DNA of 64,000 bases from Microglena sp. YARC (taxonomy: Eukaryota; Chlorophyta; Chlorophyceae; Chlamydomonadales; Chlamydomonadaceae): the NCBI GenBank assembly GCA_022414725.1, contig CM039464.1, forward strand, positions 39,568,699 through 39,632,698, read 5' to 3'. The stretch's first letter is position 1; each line of letters opens with the position of its first letter. This document shows, piece after piece, positions 21,180-31,717 of the stretch. A model generated the notes under the pieces. It saw nothing but the letters and a program-made list of their open reading frames with translations, had not been told where the DNA came from and searched no databases. Made by a program: the position numbers and the translations under genes.

Positions 21180-21224
<45 letters not shown>
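21180..21224. repeat. G homopolymer, about 45 bp
   Basis: An uninterrupted G run. Its exact length is unreliable in any assembly. Confidence 0.9.
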
Positions 21225-21225
<1 letters not shown>

Positions 21226-21506
21226 CTTTCCGTCGGTATGACGGGCTCACTGCCCTAGTTAGTGCTTATAATAATGCTTGCTTCCTGCAATATTGCTTTT
21301 ATCGTTCTGAGATTTGTTGGAAGACCCCTCCTTGATGTTGTGGTAAGGGCTTGTCTTGGGCCAACAATGACCTGACGATGACAATGTAATGTATACATGT
21401 TTTTGCCATGACAGCCCCTACCTTAGATGGGCTTCTACCTCCCCTTCTACCCACCCAAACTAAAATTCGTTTAGCCCAGCTATTTCCCATAATATCCCCG
21501 ACCTAC

Positions 21507-21767
21507 CTCGGGTTCGATCGCTGTTGCGTTGGCAGAGGGAGCCATGGCCATATTGAGAGGAGCTGCGAGCAAACCGACGGTGACTGCCACGGTCGAGAAT
21601 GCTGAAGCTAGTCTTTGGGGGGCCGATGCAGCAGCAGCAACATTGCGATTTATAACAGCGCGGGAAATGCAAGCTTCGCGGCATGGTGGTACTGGTGCGC
21701 ATCGAGACACTTGAGCGCGAGAGGGAGAGATGCCTGCGCAAGGCCTCGAGCACTTTGCAGTTTGCAT
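21507..21767 (-). CDS. Predicted thylakoid-lumen protein, first exon (bipartite targeting signal)
   Basis: 87 codons from ATG (21,767) to a consensus donor GAG|GTAGGT, ending in phase 0. Residues 1-50 are Ser/Arg/Ala/Cys-rich with few acidic residues, like a chloroplast transit peptide. Residues 56-77 are a hydrophobic core containing STVAVTVGLLAAPLNMAM, and Ala79-Asn-Ala81 is a classic lumenal processing-peptidase site. No twin-arginine pair precedes the core, so Sec-type import is likelier than Tat. The exon stops just after the cleavage site (TAIEPE), so the mature domain must come from later exons. Those at 15,536 and 14,318 fit in phase, which implies an intron of about 5.7 kb full of repeats. 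The link is inferred. Confidence 0.65.
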
Positions 21768-22180
21768 GGCAGGAGAGAAAGGCAACAAGCCAAAGCAATG
21801 CAGTTGAAAGGATGGCCGATGTAGAAGCGCTGGTGGGCAAGATGAACACCAATGAGATGTGCAGACGCCACAGATAACGCTATTGGCGTGGCTTCATTTT
21901 TGTGTCAGCAGGCCTCGGCATTCACCGCTCGGCATTACAGCCCAACCTGTGCCCAACACTCCCCGCTGGAAGAGGTTGTGGGGGTGCCTCGAAATCCTTC
22001 TCCTAAAATCCTCCTGTAATTATAAAGTTCACAGCTTTTGTCGCTGTTTAGTCCCGGCATCGCTTTGCTGAGTTATGTACACTCCTGTCCAACGCTCCCG
22101 CTAGGAAATAAATACAAAATATTTACGTGATGTGCCAGGAGGTGAGGGGTGTGAAAAGTACCACCACGTGCCACAAAGAT

Positions 22181-22253
22181 CCTCCCCACCGGGGTTCGAA
22201 CCCGGGTCGACCGCGTGAAAGGCGGCAATGCTAGGCCACTACACCATGGGGAG
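22181..22253 (-). tRNA. tRNA-Glu (UUC)
   Basis: A full cloverleaf on the minus strand. The acceptor pairs CTCCCCA with TGGGGAG (7 bp, discriminator G). The D arm contains GTGTAGTGGCCTAGCAT (box A). The anticodon stem GCCGC/GCGGT closes loop CTTTCAC with anticodon TTC. The T arm CCGGG-TTCGAAC-CCCGG is perfect (box B GGTTCGAACC). There is no intron. It is an isolated gene, upstream of the lumen-protein gene on the same strand. Confidence 0.9.
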
Positions 22254-22772
22254 CAGGGATGACTGGAGATGACGTTCTAGAGGCGTTTACTTTATATATA
22301 ACTTTGAATGTGTCAAATAGGTAGGTTTTCGGCGTTTTTTTGTCTGATTTAATTAGGGGGTTTAATGGTTTAAACCGACCAAAGAAATATATCATGTAAA
22401 TATGTACGTTAAATGATGATTAGGTGGGGGTCTGGGAGGCTCTAATTTTGTGCAAACAGGCCAAATGGCGATGTGGCGGACCTTTGTGTATCGTTCATTC
22501 TGGTCAAAGTTTACTGTTTTGGAGATGTCAGGCACTATTGAGTCTATGGAAATAAGTTTTTCAGTTTTTAAGTTGAATGAGATATGCTTCGCCCTACAGG
22601 GGGTAGGGATTTTTTCGTTCGACGTGTGGCTACAGGAGGATGTACGATAGACTAATCATAGGAGAGAGGTATAGTTACTTGTTTTAATTGCGACCCACTG
22701 CATACCGGTAAGTGAACATTATTGAACTCCGTGCAATCATTTTACATGCATTGAATGATTCACTTTAGGGTT

Positions 22773-22875
22773 TACAGCCAAATTGCTGGCCGAAGCTATG
22801 TAACCAAGTTCAAGTTTAAGAATGATTCACTTCTTAAGCTGGGATCACGTAACCAAGTTCAAGTTCAAGTTCAAG
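22773..22875. repeat. Dispersed repeat family E copy with CAAGTT run
   Basis: CAGCCAAATTGCTGGCCGAAG as in 12,046-12,325, then TTCAAGTTCAAGTTCAAGTT. Confidence 0.6.
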
Positions 22876-22939
22876 TTCCAACTAGCGTATATAATCTGCA
22901 TTGCTATACCGTATAGAGGCATGATAAGATCATCAATTT

Positions 22940-23095
22940 GTATTGTTTAATGCCACTGTCGTATGGAGTTATGGGGACACCGGTATGTATACCGTATGTC
23001 TTACAGTCCATGGGTATCCCATTAATGCCACTGTCTTATGGAGTTATGGGGACCCCGGTATTTATACCGTATGTGTTACAGTCTATGGGTATCCT
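22940..23095. repeat. Tandem duplication, about 74 bp
   Basis: Two copies of TAATGCCACTGTCKTATGGA, ATACCGTATGTSTTACAGTC and ATGGGTATCC. Confidence 0.85.
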
Positions 23096-23325
23096 ATTAG
23101 TCTTAAGAGACTTAACCCACCTCGAATAATGAAGAACATGTATATATCAATATGGGGGGCTAATTGAAACTGCCACCAGTGACGAATTGGTCTCCGACGA
23201 ATCGAAAACCAGAAGTGTACGACGGAGGCCCTGTGTCCCAAAGTCTTGTTATACAGGCAAGTGATGCTAAGAGAATCGCACAATACACTTGTAACTGTAG
23301 CAAGAACTTAGGGCCCTCGTTGAAA

Positions 23326-23430
23326 GATTGTTTGGGGTTCAGTTCATCAGTGCTTTTCCTTAGCCCCTCCTAATCCCAAGGTTCGGGAAGTCCATTTAGA
23401 CTATTTGGCTACCCCCTGGACTGTAACAAA
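23326..23430 (+). repeat. Dispersed repeat family D, second copy
   Basis: GATTGTTTGGGGTTCAGTTC through CCCCCTGGACTGTAACA, as at 13,059-13,168. Confidence 0.65.
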
Positions 23431-23484
23431 CAAACAACATTATGCATGCAAGTGACTGACCCTCATCATGAAGATGGTTGGAAG

Positions 23485-23669
23485 CAGGGTTGTTCAGGAC
23501 CCTGCATCCTCCGTCGCAGACGCAACGTCTTAGAGTCCGTTGCGTCGCAGGACGCAACGTGGGAAGGGTCTGTTGACCAGAAGGAAAGGTCTATTGCGTC
23601 GCAGGACGCAGGCTATACAATTGGTTGCGTCTCAGGCAGCAGAGCGGGGGGTCCTCCTGAAGTACCCTG
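23485..23669 (+). mobile_element. hAT-like MITE (family A), reference copy
   Basis: A 185-bp non-coding element with ends CAGGGTTGTTCAGGA and TCCTGAAGTACCCTG as imperfect inverted repeats. Inside are self-complementary GTTGCGTCGCAGGACGCAAC blocks. Flanking octamers GTTGGAAG (23,477-23,484) and GTTGGTAG (23,670-23,677) match at seven of eight positions. A CAGGG start with an 8-bp duplication is the hAT signature. Copies also occur at 7169, 26,936 and within every higher-order-repeat unit after 38 kb. Confidence 0.85.
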
Positions 23670-24439
23670 GTTGGTAGATATTAGGCTCCCCCTGGACTGT
23701 AACAACATACACATACATTCACTTCCATGTTTTTGACAAGTCTTTAAACTTTCTAATCCACTTAGTGTGATCCCTGGTTTTCGTGGGTATCGCACGGGAT
23801 GGGGGGACTTATAATTGTTCAAATATATGTTTAAATACAACCACAATTCAAAAACTGAGGCATATTGACAAAGTCCACAACAAGTTGCAACTATTAAGGG
23901 GCCCATACAAGCCGATAAAACTGTTACATAAAGCCGATAAAACTGTGTACAAGACGGTAAAACACATCCAGACACATCAGTAAATTCAATACCCATTTAA
24001 ATTGGAAATAAAACATAAAAAAGGAAAATTTGAAATATAGCCGACAGTGAGTTGGCTGAAGAACCATATAACCATTCAAATTAAAATTCAAAAATCCCAT
24101 GTTTTTGGCATCATGCTTCTTCCTTCTTGCTCTCCTGCCTTGCCTAGGTGATTCAAAATCTCAGGGGGGCGGGCTTGGACCACCCTTTGAGGAGAACATC
24201 ATTTCTTTCCAAAACAAAAACACACAGCAGCTTCTAGGCAGATCCCTTGCCCTGCCCTTGGTCTGATCCTGAACCACAGGATTGCAAACAAACAAACACT
24301 ATATCCGCCTGCTGCATTTTTATCCGTGCAACGCTTAACAAATTGAGCGAATCATGTGGCTGATTGTTCCCAACCTATGCCTGGCTGCTCTTCGCCTTGG
24401 AACAGCGGGGCAAGTTCCATGCAAGGTTGTTTTGGGGGA

Positions 24440-24495
24440 ATTCAAAATATGTATCTGTGATGCAAGACGCAGCATCTGGAACAACCCTGGTGCCA
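24440..24495. mobile_element. Fragment of MITE family A
   Basis: Contains GACGCAGCATCTGGAACAAC followed by CCTGGTGCCAT, matching the terminal part of the family; the rest is absent. Confidence 0.5.
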
Positions 24496-24559
24496 TGTAG
24501 CTGATTGTCCCTAACCTGTGCCTGGCTGTTCTTTGCCTTGGCCCCTCCGGGCACGTGCC

Positions 24560-25010
24560 ATGCTGGCGCTTGCTGTCTATTTTCCCTGTGCTCTCCTGAT
24601 CTACTGATCAACACGATTTTTTGCTTGCACACTGATCCTCTTTGACTTCCACTCGTCCATGTGGCTTATTTCCCTGTCATACCGGTAGTTAAACAGATAA
24701 AGCCCCACACCTTACTCCCTGGCCCCGCCTGATAAACTGATAAACTCATCATTTTCTGCTTGCTCACTGATCCTCTTCGACTTCCACTCGTCCATGTGGC
24801 TTATTTCCCTGTCATAGTTAAACAGCTAAAGCCCCACACCTTATTCCCTGGCCCCTCCTGATAAACTGATAAACCCATGATTTTCTGCTTGTTCACTGAT
24901 CCTCTTTGGCTACCACTCGTCCATGTGGATGATTTCTCTGACACAGTTAAACAGCTGAAGCCCCTCACCTTACTCCCTGTACCCTCCTGATCAAGTGATC
25001 AACTAATGAT
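24560..25010. repeat. Tandem repeat, about 130-bp period, three to four copies
   Basis: Units contain ACTGATCCTCTTTGACTTCC, ACTCGTCCATGTGGCTTATT and AAAGCCCCACACCTTACTCC. Starts of the GATCCTC motif are at 24,634, 24,769 and 24,898, with a stray at 25,221. Confidence 0.8.
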
Positions 25011-25015
25011 TTTGG

Positions 25016-25205
25016 GTGGAGCCCCCCCCTTCTGAAAGCGGCCCCCCCCATAGTCACCCCGTTGTCCGGTTGTAAGTCTGTTGTGTTGTCTGCACGTAAC
25101 CCTGGCCCATACTGTCCCCTGTCCCTGTCGTAAACCCTATATTCGGTCTGCTACACTCGATTCCGGTGCCACCTGTCGCTCCAAATGCCAAGACTCTCCG
25201 CCAAT
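25016..25205 (-). repeat. Dispersed repeat family F, third copy
   Basis: GGAGCCCCCCCCTTCTGAAAG through GCCACCTGTCGCTCCAAATG and AAGACTCTCCGCCAATT. The middle has diverged. Confidence 0.55.
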
Positions 25206-25467
25206 TGTCTGCTTGCTCACTGATCCTCTTTGACTACCACTCGTCGCCAGGCAATGTCTCCCGGCATCTGCCACCTGTCATTAGGGTGGGTGGGTTGGTT
25301 TTTCTGCTAAGTGGGTCCCGGCGTAGAATACTTTCCTACCGGCCCGCGTCCACTTATCGCCCGTCACGTGTCAGGACCCGAGGGCGCCTATCATACTCGC
25401 GAGCTTGTCAGAACCGTCGCGCTTCTAAACAAACAAATGCCCGTGGTCTAATGCGTGCGCCTTATTA

Positions 25468-25974
25468 CTAGGAAAATGTATGGTTACTTTCCTTTTTCGA
25501 TAAGGCCCGATAATTTTCTATTATTTGCAACAAGACGTCCATAATCGGCACGAACAAGATAGCGCCTAGCCCTCGCGGTGCTGGGCCGCTCGAAAGCACA
25601 TTCTGAACCCCTTCGCCTCTTATAGCGTCTTGTCTCAGGAAGAGCTTAAAGTTGACAGTGCTGGTTCTGATTTCGAGGGAAGCTAACCAGTTTTCGAGCG
25701 AAGTTAACCAGTTCGTCATATCGTCCTGCGAATTTAGTCTCGAAGCTGCAGACCTGGCATATCGAATTCGATCAAGGCTAAAAATTAGATGACAGCGGCA
25801 AAAATCAGCAGGAGCAGCGGGAGCACCATGGGCAGCAGCAGGCATAGGTCGCAGTAGTAAGGCATTGATTGATGGGTTCATAGCCTGGTGGTTGTTGGGA
25901 ATTTGGTGGGCACCTAATTGTGTGTTGCATATATGCTGGTTACATGAATGAGGGGGCAGCATGCATACGCTCAT
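25468..25974 (-). CDS. Unassigned ORF, 168 codons, doubtful
   Basis: An open frame without simple-repeat composition in its last about 100 codons, which include FSLDRIRYARSAASRLNSQ and DDMTNWLTSLENWLASLEIR, then a hydrophobic ILFVPIMDVLLQII. There is no recognised domain, no clear start context and no splice evidence. It could be an exon piece or chance. Confidence 0.25.
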   Translation of the reverse strand: MSVCMLPPHSCNQHICNTQLGAHQIPNNHQAMNPSINALLLRPMPAAAHGAPAAPADFCRCHLIFSLDRIRYARSAASRLNSQDDMTNWLTSLENWLASLEIRTSTVNFKLFLRQDAIRGEGVQNVLSSGPAPRGLGAILFVPIMDVLLQIIENYRALSKKESNHTFS

Positions 25975-25999
25975 CAGCTTAGGTAGGTTAGTGGGCAGG

Positions 26000-26460
26000 A
26001 GCTAGGGGTAGGTGGTGGTGGTGTGTGTGTGTGTGGTGATGGTGATGGGGGTGGGGGTGGGGGTGGGGGGGGTACTCCTTTCTGCGCCGAAAAGTGTACA
26101 TGATGCATGGGTGGACGTATGCATGAATGGGTGGGTGCATGCATGTATGGGCAGATGTATGTATGCATGCATGTTTGCGTGGGTGGGTGGGTGGGCTGGG
26201 GGGTGCATTGCACACGAGCACCTAAAACGATGGGTAGGCGCCTAATTAAATACAAGCAAGTAGAGTGCACTATTAGCATGGTTGGGTGCACAAATGTATG
26301 TACGGGGGTTGATGATCTTGGCGGATGGATTATTGCATGTATGCATTGATTGGTGGGTACATGGGAGTGTGTGTGTGTGGTGGTGGTGTGTGTGTGGGGG
26401 GGCATGAATGTATGTATGGCAGTAGCCTATGACTACATGCCTGCAAGGGGGTTGGGGGTT
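26000..26460. repeat. GGTGGGTG/ATGTATGCATG low-complexity region
   Basis: GTGTGTG, GGGGGTGGGGGTGG and ATGCATGGGTGGATG runs. His/Pro- and Cys/Val/Gly-rich frames here are artefacts. Confidence 0.75.
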
Positions 26461-26483
26461 GGGGGGGCACGTAGAAAAAAAGA

Positions 26484-26580
26484 TATCGCCTGGAGGGGCA
26501 TGGTGTTAAGGGGACCCTCCCCTATGCCGCAGCTGGGGAAAGTCACCATGGCAGCCATAGTAAGTGTCACCCTCCAGGCG
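26484..26580 (-). mobile_element. Diverged SINE body fragment (copy 4)
   Basis: The sequence GCCTGGAGGGGCATGGTGTT followed by AAGGGGACCC, and a later AGTCACCATGGCAGCCATAG, aligns with the tail and body of the SINE at 3293-3503. The tRNA-like head is not evident. Confidence 0.5.
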
Positions 26581-26659
26581 GTAGGGACTCCTTCATGCAA
26601 CGTGTGGCAATAATGCTGGTACAGGAGGCAATATATTCTCTGTGCAGCAGAGATGAGAT

Positions 26660-26895
26660 GAGATGGCATGGAGGTATGTATGACAGTAGCATACAATAAC
26701 ATGCCTGCATGGGGGGTGGGGTGGGGTGGGGTGCATAGATGTATGTATGGCAGTAGCATACAATAACATGCCTGCATGGTGGGTGGGGTGGGGTGGGGTG
26801 CATGGATGTATGTTTGGCAGTAGCATACAATAACATGCCTGCACGGGGGATGGGGTGGGGAGGCATGGATGTATGTATGGTATTAGCATACAAAA
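26660..26895. repeat. Tandem repeat, about 66-bp period, four copies
   Basis: Units of GCAGTAGCATACAATAACAT, GCCTGCATGG and GGGTGGGGTGGGGTGG. Confidence 0.85.
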
Positions 26896-26935
26896 CATAC
26901 CTGCGGCGGGCGGGGTAGGGGTGTGAGGTGTGTGT

Positions 26936-27144
26936 CAGGGCTGTTCAGGGCGCTGCGTTCTCCGTTGCAGACGCAGCATCGAAGGGTCTGTTGCGTCGCA
27001 GACACTGCTTCGGTGAGTTGGTTGCGTTGCAGGATGCAGGCTATGGGTCGGTTTTGGGTCGGTTGCGTCTCAGGACGCAGGCCATGAAATTGGTTGGTTG
27101 GGCTGTAAAATTTGTTAGAGCTAGGGGGGCCCTGAGCAACCCTG
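26936..27144 (+). mobile_element. hAT-like MITE (family A)
   Basis: A 209-bp copy that starts CAGGGCTGTTCAGGGCGCTG and ends CCCTGAGCAACCCTG. Flanks GTGTGTGT and GTGTGTGC match at seven of eight positions, but the left flank is simple sequence. Internal GTTGCGTCTCAGGACGCAGG blocks are as in the reference copy. Confidence 0.8.
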
Positions 27145-28105
27145 GTGTGTGCGTGCATGGAATTTTCTAGGTATTTTGCAGCCACATGAATCAGAATATT
27201 TTTCTGCAACCATACCATGGATCTTCCTTCTTACTGGCTACATCAGCATACATGCTGATAAATGGATGCAGAAAATTAACATCAAGAAACTCCAGAGGGC
27301 ATAGGTTCAGCACCTAGGGGGCAGATAAAGGAACAAAACAATTACTTAAACATTCAAAGAAAAGTTAATGTTCGAAATGAACTGGCAAAGTGATAATTAG
27401 AAGGAAAGTGGGATTGTTGAGACATATAATGTTTTCTTGTGTGTTTTCCATTGAGAGTAGAAAACATTAGTTCAACAGTAGAAGAAAAGTTGGCATTAAA
27501 AGTAAAAATGACATATAAATAATTTAAGAAAAGTTGGATTATTGAAACATGTGATGTAATTTTGGAATGATTTCTTAGCCAAAACAATGGGTTGCACCAT
27601 ACCCTCCTACAAGCATTCCTATAGTTTTTCTACCGTTGCCGTCATCCACGTACAGCTATTCTACCAAAACCATCCACTTAGTAGAAAAACGAGCCGTGGG
27701 TGGCTGGTTTATCAGCTGGGTGGGTGGGTTGGTGGGTGGGTGGGTGGGTGGCAGAGCTGGGGTGGACAGTCTGTGTGTATAGGCTAGAATTCCTGTGATA
27801 TGGGCTAGATTGAACTTTCAATGTAGACGGAATGTGAAATATATACAATAGATTCACGAAGAGAGAGATGCGAGGGATTATATCATGTATAATGTATTCA
27901 TAGAGTGAGGGAAAGTAGGGGGCATATGGTATGACTTCTGGGTTCATAGAATGAGAGGGGCAGGGAAATATGTTATGGGATATAGATTCACAGAGTAAGA
28001 GAAAGGCGGGGAAATATGTAATGAAATATACCACCTACCACCACCACCACCACCACCAATCCCCTTCACCACCCCCTCTTACTGTGATTCCTTAGTCTCC
28101 TGGTT
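27145..28105. other. AT-rich stretch downstream of the 28-36 kb gene
   Basis: No gene is recognised. It includes a GTGGGTGGGTGG run (27,715-27,755) and an imperfect repeat of TTCATAGARTGAGRGRRAG-type sequence (27,850-28,020). Confidence 0.45.
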
Positions 28106-28329
28106 CTAGTACATTGGTTTCTGATGCTCCTCATTTAAGTACTCCACCCACAGATACTTCATCCTCTCCGGGTCCTGCGTCGCCACTGTGTAACCCGCTG
28201 CGCCGGCTGCCTCTTTGTTTTTGGCCAGGTTGCTGCTCTCAACATCATTGATGCTGGCAGGTCTCCAAATCTGCCCTTCCATGGGGGCGTCATTAGTGCC
28301 ACTGTTGTCCTCACCCTGTCGCCATCGCC
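28106..28329 (-). CDS. Signal-peptide protein of unknown family, last exon
   Basis: A 224-bp exon: two bases completing a split codon, 73 sense codons and TAG. The acceptor is TGCATGCAG|GG. The reading frame GEDNSGTNDAPMEGQIWRPA ... ERMKYLWVEYLNEEHQKPMY is not the longest ORF of the region. It is supported by balanced composition and by conservation of the same frame in the partial copies upstream (for example GDDNSATNDPPMEGQIWRPV at about 28,390-28,520). It starts in phase 1, as exon 1 (35,847-35,988) and the 87-bp exons end. Family unknown; likely the C terminus of a small secreted or membrane-anchored protein. Confidence 0.65.
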
Positions 28330-28359
28330 CTGCATGCAGTGTAACATCACATTGTCAGT

Positions 28360-29250
28360 TTTTCAGATGTAACCCGCTGCGCTAGCAGCCTCTTTGGATG
28401 TGGCCACGTTGCTGTTCTCAACATCATGAATGCTGACAGGTCTCCAAATCTGCCCTTCCATGGGGGGGTCATTAGTGGCACTGTTGTCGTCACCCTGGCG
28501 CCATCGCCCTGCAGTGCAGCATCACATCGTGCCATTGGTATATGTGTTTCAGAGACTAGCGCCCCTGTTGTCTTCAACCCTACGCAATCGCCCTGCATGT
28601 AGTTCGACATCACATTGTGCCATTGGTATATATAATATATGACACTAATGACGCTTTTGTCTTCACCCCGACACCATCCTCCAGTAGTATCACTGTGTTT
28701 TTGCATGGGTCTCGCTTTATTAGTCAGAAATGCCTACCCAACCCCCCACGGGCTCTGCGTTTTGTGCTCCGCGGGGTTTCGAAGAGAGATTATACCTGAA
28801 GTTTTTTCTACTCATCTTCATGCCATCGCCCAGTAGTGCAACATCACATTGTGACATTGGTATGTACGTAACTGAGACTAATGCCGCTGTTGTCATCACC
28901 CCTACGCCATCGCCCTGTAGTGCAACACAACACTGTTGGTTTGTAATAAACTTGTGACAGAGCGGGCCTTTCATGGGGGGACCATAAGTGTCACTGTTGT
29001 CATCACCCCTACGCCATCGCCCTGTAGTGCAACACAACACTGTTGGTTTGTAATACACTTGTGACAGAGCGGGCCTTTCATGGGGGGACCATAAGTGTCA
29101 CTGTTGTCATCACCCCTACGCCATCGCCCTGTAGTGCAACATCGCATTGTGACATTGGTATACGTGTAACTGACACTAATGCCGCTTTTGTCTTCACCCC
29201 GACGCCATCACCCAGTGGTACATCACAACATTGTTAGTTTGTCAGATGGC
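28360..29250 (-). repeat. Array of last-exon start copies
   Basis: Seven or more copies of the acceptor boundary (CTACAG|GGCGATGGCG plus GTGAWGACAACAGYG) lie on the intron side of the last exon. One near 28,375-28,510 keeps about 45 codons. Others (about 28,590, 28,675, 28,900, 29,010, 29,125, 29,215) keep 8-20 codons before running into spacer. Two units near 28,930-29,120 are almost identical, so expansion is recent. Confidence 0.8.
28706..28795. repeat. Dispersed repeat family G, copy 1
   Basis: TTAGTCAGAAATGCC, then CCCCCCACGGGCTCTGCGTT and TGCTCCGCGGGGTTTCG. It is shared with 29,680-29,860 and 31,718-31,860. Confidence 0.6.
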
Positions 29251-29439
29251 TGTAATACATGAGTCCAAGAGATAGTACGACAGTGTAAGCATTACACACA
29301 CATTGGTGCTTGGCCCCCAGTGCAATCAAACGAGCTGCCCTCCTGAACCTCACGCCTCATAATAAGGCGAACTATGAATTTATAGATTACACACATTGGC
29401 AGCTGGCGATCGCCCTGTCGTGTAGCATCACATATCAAT

Positions 29440-29638
29440 CCCGGTTAGGCGAATGGTTGATCATATCACTGGACTGAACAAGTTCTGGGTCCGAATCCCT
29501 ACGGGTGCGCTTTAGTGTTTGCGGTCGCTGTCAATCGCCATAGCTTTAGCTTTGACCAGGTAGATCAGCAGCTCGTTCCCTACCGCCGTAAGACGGGGCT
29601 CCTTGAACACCACGCCCCACCAGGCCTTGTCATTACTT
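29440..29638 (+). mobile_element. tRNA-derived SINE, copy 3
   Basis: The head (29,440-29,510) has a box-A-like TTAGGCGAATGGTTGATC and a box B GGGTCCGAATCCC, followed by TACGGGTGCGCTTTAGTG as in copy 2. The body contains GTCGCTGTCAATCGCCATAG, CTACCGCCGTAAGACGGGGC and ACCACGCCCCACCAGGC, and the tail is TGTCATTA. It retains the most complete tRNA-like head of the copies in the window. Confidence 0.8.
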
Positions 29639-29679
29639 TAGCACCACATTGTGACATTGGTATCAATGTCTTTTTGCAT

Positions 29680-29860
29680 GTGTCCTGCTAAATTAGTCAG
29701 AAATGCCCCCCCCCCCCCCCCCCCCCCCCCTCCCCCATCCTCCCCCTAACCCCCCCCAGGCTCTGTGCTTTGCGCTCTGCGGGGCTTGGGGGGCAGTGCG
29801 TCGCACTGAGGTCGCACAAAATCGCCCAATTTGCAACGCATTGCTCGGAAAAAAACAGTG
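29680..29860. repeat. Dispersed repeat family G, copy 2, with C homopolymer
   Basis: TTAGTCAGAAATGCC, a C run of about 25, then GGCTCTGTGCTTTGCGCTCT and GCGGGGCTTG, GTGCGTCGCACTGAGGTCGC. Confidence 0.65.
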
Positions 29861-29989
29861 ATTGGTATGTATGCTACAGTCCAGGGGTGGCCATATAGAT
29901 TCAAGGGACTTGCCCAAACTCGAACAATCAAGACCAACTTAAGGTTCCCAGGAGGTAATTGCTAACCATTGCGATGGTAGCGATGATAA

Positions 29990-30560
29990 ATCACAGGATG
30001 CTAGTTTGACAGGCAGGATGGTAATAAACGTTTTGAAACAACTCCATGTCACCTGTGATTCACCATTATGATAATTTAATGGTAGCTACGATAGATCACA
30101 GGTAGGATGCTAGTCCGACAGGCAGGATGGAAGTAAACGTTTTGAAACAACTCAATATCACCTGTGGGTTACCATTTCGATCATTTCATGTTCATACGAT
30201 TGATCACATGCAGGATGATAGGCTGAAAGGTATGATGGTAGGTAACGTTTTAAAACAACTCAATATTACCTGTGGGTTACCATTTCGATCATTTCATGGA
30301 AACTACGATTGATCACATGCAGGATGATAGGCTGAAAGGTATGATGGTAGGTAACGTTTTAAAACAACTCAATATTACCTGTGGGTTACCATTTCGATCA
30401 TTTCATGGTAACTACGATTGATCACATGCAGGATGATAGGCTGAAAGGTATGATGGTAGTTAACCTTATAACAACTCAATATAACCTGTGAGTTACCGTT
30501 CCGCTGATATAATGGTAGCTACAATAGATCACATGAAGGATGGTAGGCTGACAGGTATGA
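29990..30560. repeat. Tandem array, about 110-bp period, five copies
   Basis: Units of GATCACATGCAGGATGATAG, AACGTTTTAAAACAACTCAA and TACCTGTGGGTTACCATTTC. The ACCTGTG motif recurs at 30,049, 30,158, 30,268, 30,377 and 30,484. Confidence 0.85.
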
Positions 30561-30700
30561 CAGTTGTACTGTAGGGATTCTCTGCCAATCTTTTTGGTTG
30601 GCCCCTATGCATGCAAACGGGCTGGGCCCTCCAACCTCACACCTCGTAATAGGGAGTACTATTTAATTACATTACATTACATTACATTACATACAGCACC
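30560..30700 (-). repeat. Dispersed fragment ending in (TTACA)n
   Basis: Contains CTCACACCTCGTAATAGGGA and then ATTACATTACATTACATTAC. A similar CCTCACGCCTCATAATAAGG occurs near 29,348. A tail of this type could be a LINE 3' end on the minus strand; unproven. Confidence 0.4.
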
Positions 30701-31035
30701 TCAGCATTACCCGCCAGGCAGGGTAATAGGCTGACAGGTAGGACGAGCAGGATGATAGGCTGACAGGTAGGACGGACAGGATGATAGGCTGACAGGTAGG
30801 ACGGTATCATACATCACTATAATATGGCATTACCCGTCGGGCAGGAAGATAGGCTGACAGGTCGGATGGGCAGGATGATAGGCTGACAGGTAGGATGGTA
30901 TCATATATCACTATAATATGGCATTACCCGTCGGGCAGGAAGATAGGCTGACAGGTAGGATGGTATCATATATCACTATAATATAGCATTACACGTCGGG
31001 CAGGATGATAGGCTGACAGGTAGGATGTGGTAGTA
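30700..31035. repeat. Tandem array built on GGATGATAGGCTGACAGGTA
   Basis: Short (about 28 bp) and longer (about 78 bp, adding TCATATATCACTATAATATG and GCATTACCCGTCGG) units are mixed. It shares the GATAGGCTGA motif with the preceding array. Confidence 0.85.
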
Positions 31036-31504
31036 ATGTATGAATGTCTCCCCCTTTCTTTCTGAATCCTCCGTGGCGCCAGTTCGGGCAAGGGGTCCCA
31101 TCATCTGGGGCAAGAATGCTTTCAAAAACAAAAGTAAAAAGGAAAGACAATGAAGTAAACAAATGAATAGGGGGCGGCAAATAGATCTATATTGCCCAAA
31201 AATATAGATCTATATATACCTATATATAGCAAATTGATCTATTGTGTATACCTACAACATATGCTGTTACATCAGATAGACACCGGAAAATCCAGTCAAA
31301 GCGCCTGCAATATGATATGGTGCCCTATGCCATAATTGTAAAACCAGATTTTGATTTTTGTAAGGTGCCCTATGCCGATTTTCAAAAATCCAGCTTCACC
31401 AATATAGATCTATATATATATATATATAGATATATATAGATCTATCTCTATATAGATCGATGCCTCTCCCTACAAATGAATGCTTGATAACAACCATGCA
31501 TTAC
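31036..31504. other. Intronic stretch with ATAGATCTATATATA palindromes
   Basis: Repeated TATAGATCTATATAT palindromes at 31,190-31,215 and 31,400-31,455. No coding sequence is supported. Confidence 0.5.
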
Positions 31505-31591
31505 ATGTGGGGTACCATTGGGAGCCATCCGCATCTTCATATGCAGCTCCCCCTGGGTCAGTCAACTGCGCCTCGCCTGTCACGTCATTAA
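31505..31591 (-). CDS. 87-bp phase 1-1 exon, copy d
   Basis: Exactly 87 bp between acceptor CTGCACAG| and donor CACAT|GTAATG. It reads xNDVTGEAQLTDPGGAAYED then ADGSQWYPT, with one base left for the next codon. It is the most diverged of four tandem copies and nearest to the last exon. The frame is open and the length is conserved. Confidence 0.6.
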
Positions 31592-31717
31592 CTGTGCAGA
31601 TATAAGCAGGCCATGCGGATAGGGGTAACCAGGTCATGCACTCAGGCTAGGCATTAGCAACCAGTGTTCTTCTTTTGGCGACACCTCGCCATTCTGTGGC
31701 CATTCTGTCGCTACAAG

